Shown: in pieces, positions 60,010 through 64,000 of the stretch | Numbering within the stretch: position 1 is the first letter of the stretch | Layout of the letters: each line of letters begins with the position of its first letter | Translations under genes and position numbers: made by a program | Source: Methylobacterium sp. NMS14P | GTDB taxonomy: Bacteria > Pseudomonadota > Alphaproteobacteria > Rhizobiales > Beijerinckiaceae | DNA length: 64,000 bases | Reading direction: 5' to 3' | Assembly: GCF_028583545.1 (NCBI RefSeq) | Contig: NZ_CP087106.1 | Coordinates: forward strand, 3,394,501 to 3,458,500 | The notes under the pieces: generated by a model | What the model was told of the DNA's origin: nothing | Database searches by the model: none | What the model saw: the letters and a program-made list of their open reading frames with translations, nothing else

Positions 60010-61289
60010 GCGGGCTCCGCGCCGAGGACGAGGCAGGTGTTCTGGCCGCCGAAGCCGAACGAGTTCGACAGCACGGTCCGCACCGGCAGGTCGCGGGCGG
60101 TCTCCACGATGTCGAGGGCGATGGTCGGGTCCGGCACCCGGTGGTTGATGGTCGGCGGGATGCGGCCGTGGCGGATGGTCAGCAGCGAGACCGCGGCCTC
60201 GATGGCGCCGGCCGCCGTCAGCGTGTGGCCGATCATCGACTTGTTGGACGTGACCGGCAGGGCGCACGCGCGGTCACCGAACACCGCCGCGAGGCCCAGG
60301 GCCTCCATCTTGTCGTTCTCGGGCGTCGACGTGCCGTGCGCGTTCACCGTGTCGATCGCCTCGGCCGCCACGCCGGCATCGTCCAGGCTCGCCCGGATCG
60401 CCGCGATGATCGGCGCGCCGTCGGGGCTCGAGCGGGTGCGGTGGAAGCCGTCGCCCTTCTCGCCGCAGCCGAGGACGTAGCCGAGGATCGCGGCGCCCCG
60501 GGCGACGGCGGCCTCGGCGTCCTCGAGCACCAGGGCGGCCGCGCCCTCGCCCATGACGAACCCGTCCCGGTCCTTCGAGAACGGCTTCGAGGCGGTCGCG
60601 GGGTCGTCGTTGCGGGTCGAGAGCGCCGAGAGCAGCGAGAAGCGGATGAGTGATTCCGGGTTCACCGAGCCGTCCGTGCCGATGCAGAGCGCCGCCGCGG
60701 TCTCGCCGCGCCGGATCGCCTCGACGCCGAGCTGGATCGCCGTGGCCCCCGACGAGCAGGCGGTCGAGAGCGAGATCGGCGAGCCCTTCGTGCCGAAGCG
60801 GTCGGCGATGCGGTCAGCGACCGTGCCGAAGATGAACAGGTCGTGCCAGGGATCGAAGCGACGTGTCGCCGCCGCCCGCAGCAGGCCGGCGTAGTCGACC
60901 GGACCGTCGCCGCCCGCGGCCTCGGCCAGGGCCTGGCGCTGCGGCCACTCCATCTCGACCGGCGGGACCGCGATGAACAGGGCGCCCGGGAAATCGCCCC
61001 TGGCGCCGAGGCCGGCCTGCGCCACCGCCTCCTCGGCGGCGACGGCGGCGAACCGCTCGGACAGGAGCGGCGCGACGAGCGGATCGGTGTCGAGGAAGTC
61101 CACCGTCCCGGCGATGCGGGTGCGCAGCGTGTCGGTCGGGAACCGCGCGATGGCGTGGATGCCCGACCGGCCCTCGGTCATGGCCGCCCAGGTGTCGGCC
61201 TGTCCCTGACCGAGGGAGGAGACGACGCCGATGCCGGTGACCGCGACGAGCGGCCGGCCCCTGGCGTCGCGGTAGGATCGCGCGCTCAT
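60006..61289 (-). CDS. Beta-ketoacyl-ACP synthase (FabF-like)
   Basis: This 427-residue condensing enzyme has the Cys-His-His triad: Cys178 (STACSSGA), His318 (NAHGTSTPENDKME) and a second His (NKSMIGHTLTAAGAIEA), plus PFSKDRDGFVMGEGA. It extends acyl-ACP with malonyl-ACP. The linked reductase and lpxXL-like genes suggest it serves a special long chain for lipid A rather than housekeeping synthesis, as in the rhizobial fabFXL genes. No acpXL or dehydratase gene is found next to it in this window. The start at 61289 is supported by the KS N-terminus that follows. Confidence 0.92.
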   Translation of the reverse strand: MSARSYRDARGRPLVAVTGIGVVSSLGQGQADTWAAMTEGRSGIHAIARFPTDTLRTRIAGTVDFLDTDPLVAPLLSERFAAVAAEEAVAQAGLGARGDFPGALFIAVPPVEMEWPQRQALAEAAGGDGPVDYAGLLRAAATRRFDPWHDLFIFGTVADRIADRFGTKGSPISLSTACSSGATAIQLGVEAIRRGETAAALCIGTDGSVNPESLIRFSLLSALSTRNDDPATASKPFSKDRDGFVMGEGAAALVLEDAEAAVARGAAILGYVLGCGEKGDGFHRTRSSPDGAPIIAAIRASLDDAGVAAEAIDTVNAHGTSTPENDKMEALGLAAVFGDRACALPVTSNKSMIGHTLTAAGAIEAAVSLLTIRHGRIPPTINHRVPDPTIALDIVETARDLPVRTVLSNSFGFGGQNTCLVLGAEPA

Positions 61290-61388
61290 GGAGCGGTCCT
61301 TACGGGATTTTCCGCCGCGGTACACCTCCGCGCGGACGGTGCGGGGCGCCCGGCGCCGGGACGACGGGCGCCGTCCCGGCAAGAAGCC

Positions 61389-62654
61389 TCAGGCGCGCGG
61401 CGCGTTGGCGAGGCGGAGCACCGTCTGCAGCAGCACGTCGGCGCCGGCCGCGCAGTCGCCCTGCGTGGCGGACTCCGACTCGTTGTGGCTGATCCCGTCC
61501 TTGCACGGCACGAAGATCATCGCGGCCGGGACCTTCGCGGCGAGGTTGCAGGCGTCGTGGCCGGCGCCCGAGATGATTCGGCGGCGCGGATGCCCCAGGC
61601 TCTCGGCGGACGCGTCGATCGCCGCCACGATGGCCGGGTCGAACGGCACCGGCTCCTTCCGCCAGATCCGGGTCAGCGCGATCTCCAGATGGCGCCGCGC
61701 CGCGATCTCGGCCGCCGCCTCGCCGAGCGCCGCCTCCATCGCGTCGAGGGTCTCGGAGCGCGGGTCGCGCACGTCCACCGTGAAGGCGACCCGGCCCGGC
61801 ACGACGTTCCGGGACGGCGCCAGGATCGCGGCCTCGCCGATCGTCGCGACCGCGGTGGGCGCGTGGCTCAGCGCGATCCGCTCGCCGGCCAGGGCGAATT
61901 CCGAGAGCGCGAGCAGGGCGTCGCGGCGGCGCGGCATCGGCGTCGTCCCGGCGTGGCTCTCGAAGCCGGTGATCACGCCGTCGAACCACATGATGCCCTG
62001 GCCGCCCTCGACCACGCCGATGGTCTTGCCCTCGGCCTCCAGGATCGGCCCCTGCTCGATGTGCAGCTCGACGAAGGCGCCGATCTCCCGCGTGCCGACG
62101 GCCTCGACCCCGCGATAGCCGATGGCGTCGAGGGCCTCCGCCACCGTGGTGCCGGCGGCGTCGCGCTTGGCCAGGATCTCGTCCGTGGTGAAGTCGCCCG
62201 CGTAGGCCGCCGAGGCCATCATGGCGGGGGCGAAGCGCGAGCCCTCCTCGTTGGTCCAGTTGACCACGAGGAGCGGCGCCTCGGTCTCGATCCCGGCATC
62301 GTTGAGGCTGCGCATCACCTCCAGCCCCGCGAGGACGCCGAGGACGCCGTCGAACTTGCCGCCGGTCGGCTGGGTGTCGAGGTGCGAGCCGAAGGCGATC
62401 GGCTTCCGGCCCATGTCGCGACCCGGTCGCAGGGCGTACTGCGTGCCCAGGGCGTCGACCGACACGGTCAGCCCGGCCGCCTCGCAGGCCTCCCGGAACC
62501 AGTCGCGGACACGGCCGTCCTCGGCCGAGAGGGTCAGGCGGTTGATGCCGCCGGCCGGCGTTCCGCCGAATTCTGCGGTCTCTAGGATCGTCGCCCAGAG
62601 GCGCGCGCTGTTGGCGCGCAGGTTGTGGGTCTTGCTGAGGCTCATCTCGGCCAT
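61389..62654 (-). CDS. M20-family amidohydrolase (allantoate / N-carbamoyl-L-amino acid type)
   Basis: This 421-residue protein has the zinc-site motifs GSHLDTQPTGGKFDGVLGVL, VVNWTNEEGSRF and the C-terminal SGAGHDACNLA. It also has the family-specific IGAFVELHIEQGPILE and ESHAGTTPMPRRRDALLA. It matches hydantoinase-type carbamoylases and allantoate amidohydrolases, which release ammonia or carbamate in purine or amino-acid use. The exact substrate is not clear. The start is the ATG at 62654. Confidence 0.92.
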   Translation of the reverse strand: MAEMSLSKTHNLRANSARLWATILETAEFGGTPAGGINRLTLSAEDGRVRDWFREACEAAGLTVSVDALGTQYALRPGRDMGRKPIAFGSHLDTQPTGGKFDGVLGVLAGLEVMRSLNDAGIETEAPLLVVNWTNEEGSRFAPAMMASAAYAGDFTTDEILAKRDAAGTTVAEALDAIGYRGVEAVGTREIGAFVELHIEQGPILEAEGKTIGVVEGGQGIMWFDGVITGFESHAGTTPMPRRRDALLALSEFALAGERIALSHAPTAVATIGEAAILAPSRNVVPGRVAFTVDVRDPRSETLDAMEAALGEAAAEIAARRHLEIALTRIWRKEPVPFDPAIVAAIDASAESLGHPRRRIISGAGHDACNLAAKVPAAMIFVPCKDGISHNESESATQGDCAAGADVLLQTVLRLANAPRA

Positions 62655-62775
62655 GCCGGTTCCTTTCACGGCGGGTGGCCGTGCGACGCAATCGTTATAG
62701 GCGGGCGCCGCCGACTTGGCAGCGCTCCCACCTGGCAGTTCACACGGTGAGCAACCGCGATGCCAAACGGGCCGG

Positions 62776-63237
62776 TCAGGCCGGAGGGCGCCGCACCGGG
62801 TTGGCGCGCAGCAGCGCGATCGCGTCGACATGAAGGGCGACGGCGATCTCGCCGAGGGCGCTCGCCTCGATGTTGCTGATCCCGTCCTGGTCGGCGACGT
62901 CCGCGGCAATCAGGAAGACGTTCTCGCGCTGGTTCGCGGGCCGCTCGGCGACCGCCGCGACGTGGCGCAGGTTCTCGGCCCGGCCGAGGCGGGTGCGGGC
63001 CCGGGCGATGCCCTCGTAGAGCTCCGTCTCCAGCATCAGCGCGTCGTAGCCCTTCATCAGGACCGGGTCGGCCTTCAGGCCGTGCAGGGCCGCGTCGAAT
63101 TCCGGGCCCGCAACCTCGCCGTCGGCCACGATGACGTTGGCGGCGGCCGAGACCGCCGCGAGCATCAGCGCCTTGTCACCGGCATAGGCCGTCACCGTAC
63201 GGCCGACATGACTGAAGAGGTCGCGCAGGAGGCTCAT
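62776..63237 (-). CDS. TerB-like tellurite-resistance family protein
   Basis: This 153-residue helical protein has the TerB-like block MLAAVSAAANVIVADGEVAGPEF followed by ADVADQDGISNIEASALGEIAVAL, with the acidic pairs that may bind metal. These proteins are often cytosolic helical bundles of unclear role. The start at 63237 has TCCGGAATG context and no strong ribosome site. It is a single gene. Confidence 0.85.
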   Translation of the reverse strand: MSLLRDLFSHVGRTVTAYAGDKALMLAAVSAAANVIVADGEVAGPEFDAALHGLKADPVLMKGYDALMLETELYEGIARARTRLGRAENLRHVAAVAERPANQRENVFLIAADVADQDGISNIEASALGEIAVALHVDAIALLRANPVRRPPA

Positions 63238-63467
63238 TCCGGAGGGTCGGCCGCGGAGTCTGGGTGGCTGCTGGGACGCGAGGGATAGCAGAGGTCGGCA
63301 CGGAGGGAACCCGTCGCCCCGCGACCGGCCATAAATGGGCGGGACACCGGAGGCCAGACATCCTTCGGCAACATGGCCATGCGACTCGTGTCGACGACCG
63401 CGTCCTCGAACGCGGCCGACGGAACGCGGCCTCGACGATCCCCCCTCAGCCGATTCCGCGTCCGTCG

Positions 63468-64000
63468 TCACGCCGCCGGAGCGATGTTCGGGTGCCCCCC
63501 AGGCCCGGACTTCGAGCCGGCGGCGGTCTCCGCCGCGAGATGATCGACCACCGCCGACAGCGCCGCGCGCTCCCGCGCGCCCGACCGGCGCGCGGCGGCG
63601 AACACGCCCATCTGCCGGTCGGCGCTCGTCCCCTCCGCGACGATGCGCGTCGCGTGCGCGCAGGCTGCCGCGCAGCCCAGGGCCTCGGCATCCTCGGCGA
63701 TGTCTGCGAGCAGAGTCTCGACCAGCGCGGCGACCGGCACGGTCCGGGCATGCGCCTCGTCGATGAGCGTCGCGCGGACGCCGTCGCACTCGGCCCGCCA
63801 GAGATTCTCCATGACGAAGCCGCGGGAGGCGGCGGTCAGGCCGGCATTGAGCCGCCTGTCCCGAACGACCCGGCGGGTGAGGCAGCGGAACAGCGCGGCG
63901 ATGCAGAGGGCGTCGTCGAGGCGCGTGCAGCTGTCGGCGACCCGGAGCTCCAGCGTCGGGTACTTCAGCGACGCGCGCACGTGCCACCAGAGATAGCTGG
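63468..64000 (-). CDS. Carboxylate-amine ligase (GCS2/YbdK type), 3' part
   Basis: The frame is open to the end of the window, so only the C-terminal 177 residues are visible. They start WWHVRASLKYPTLELRVADS and continue CTRLDDALCIAALFRCLTRR, the conserved end of the glutamate-cysteine ligase type 2 / YbdK family, which joins a carboxylate and an amine with ATP. The end (GSKSGPGGHPNIAP) is variable. The gene begins beyond base 64000. Confidence 0.85.
   Translation of the reverse strand, partial: SYLWWHVRASLKYPTLELRVADSCTRLDDALCIAALFRCLTRRVVRDRRLNAGLTAASRGFVMENLWRAECDGVRATLIDEAHARTVPVAALVETLLADIAEDAEALGCAAACAHATRIVAEGTSADRQMGVFAAARRSGARERAALSAVVDHLAAETAAGSKSGPGGHPNIAPAA

Noticed and set aside
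1..64000. CRISPR arrays, insertion sequences, rRNA genes
   Set aside because: No regularly spaced repeats, transposase motifs or rRNA sequence were seen on either strand.

Overview
The window is 64 kb of very GC-rich DNA, about 70% or more by eye outside the island. It looks like the chromosome of an alphaproteobacterium, most likely Methylobacterium or Methylorubrum. The reasons are the codon use, the large PAS sensor kinases including an HWE-type kinase, a Ros/MucR regulator, an alphaproteobacterial type of intergenic palindrome, and a gene group that resembles the rhizobial very-long-chain fatty acid lipid A cluster. The genus is an inference from style and content; no search was run.

Layout. 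(1) 1-11825 is one long co-directional run of eleven genes, many coupled or tightly spaced: the end of a Sel1-repeat protein, a DUF4384-type secreted protein, three proteins not recognised (one membrane-anchored), a secreted trypsin-like protease, an OmpA-type protein, a protein that may have a CsgG/LpoB-type fold, and four further secreted or membrane proteins. I could not match it to a named system, and it is the best candidate here for an undescribed one. (2) 12365-16317 holds a His-rich secreted protein, a small Rmf/CrpP-like protein behind a strong hairpin, and a NarL-type two-component pair. (3) 16442-22708 holds a DUF808 membrane protein and an RND efflux pump (permease and adaptor) divergent from a TetR regulator. 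(4) 22716-29117 holds a hybrid PAS kinase and a divergent GAF/PAS HWE kinase with a perfect 21-nt palindrome between them, then a small membrane protein and an nnrD remnant.

(5) 29684-37929 is a genomic island of about 8.1 kb in tRNA-Gly(GCC), bounded by 107-nt direct repeats that carry the tRNA 3' end and its terminator. It encodes a tyrosine integrase, a HIRAN-like protein, a frameshifted phage tape-measure fragment, a PD-(D/E)XK-like protein, a cysteine-free MucR homologue, an AT-rich methyltransferase, a truncated nuclease, and an XRE/ImmA pair whose ImmA is frameshifted.

(6) 38066-48920 is ordinary metabolism: Nudix, FAH-family hydrolase, FAD-linked oxidase, DUF2218, a peptide-type ABC binding protein, PutA without its repressor domain, and a saccharopine-dehydrogenase-like protein. 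(7) 49064-55494 is a minus-strand group of vWA protein, M81 peptidase, Ldh-family dehydrogenase, MFS transporter and UxaA-family dehydratase, probably a catabolic operon. (8) 55718-61289 includes lpxXL-like, adh-like, SDR and ketosynthase genes that probably build or attach an unusual lipid A acyl chain. (9) The window ends with an M20 amidohydrolase, a TerB-like protein and the 3' end of a carboxylate-amine ligase.
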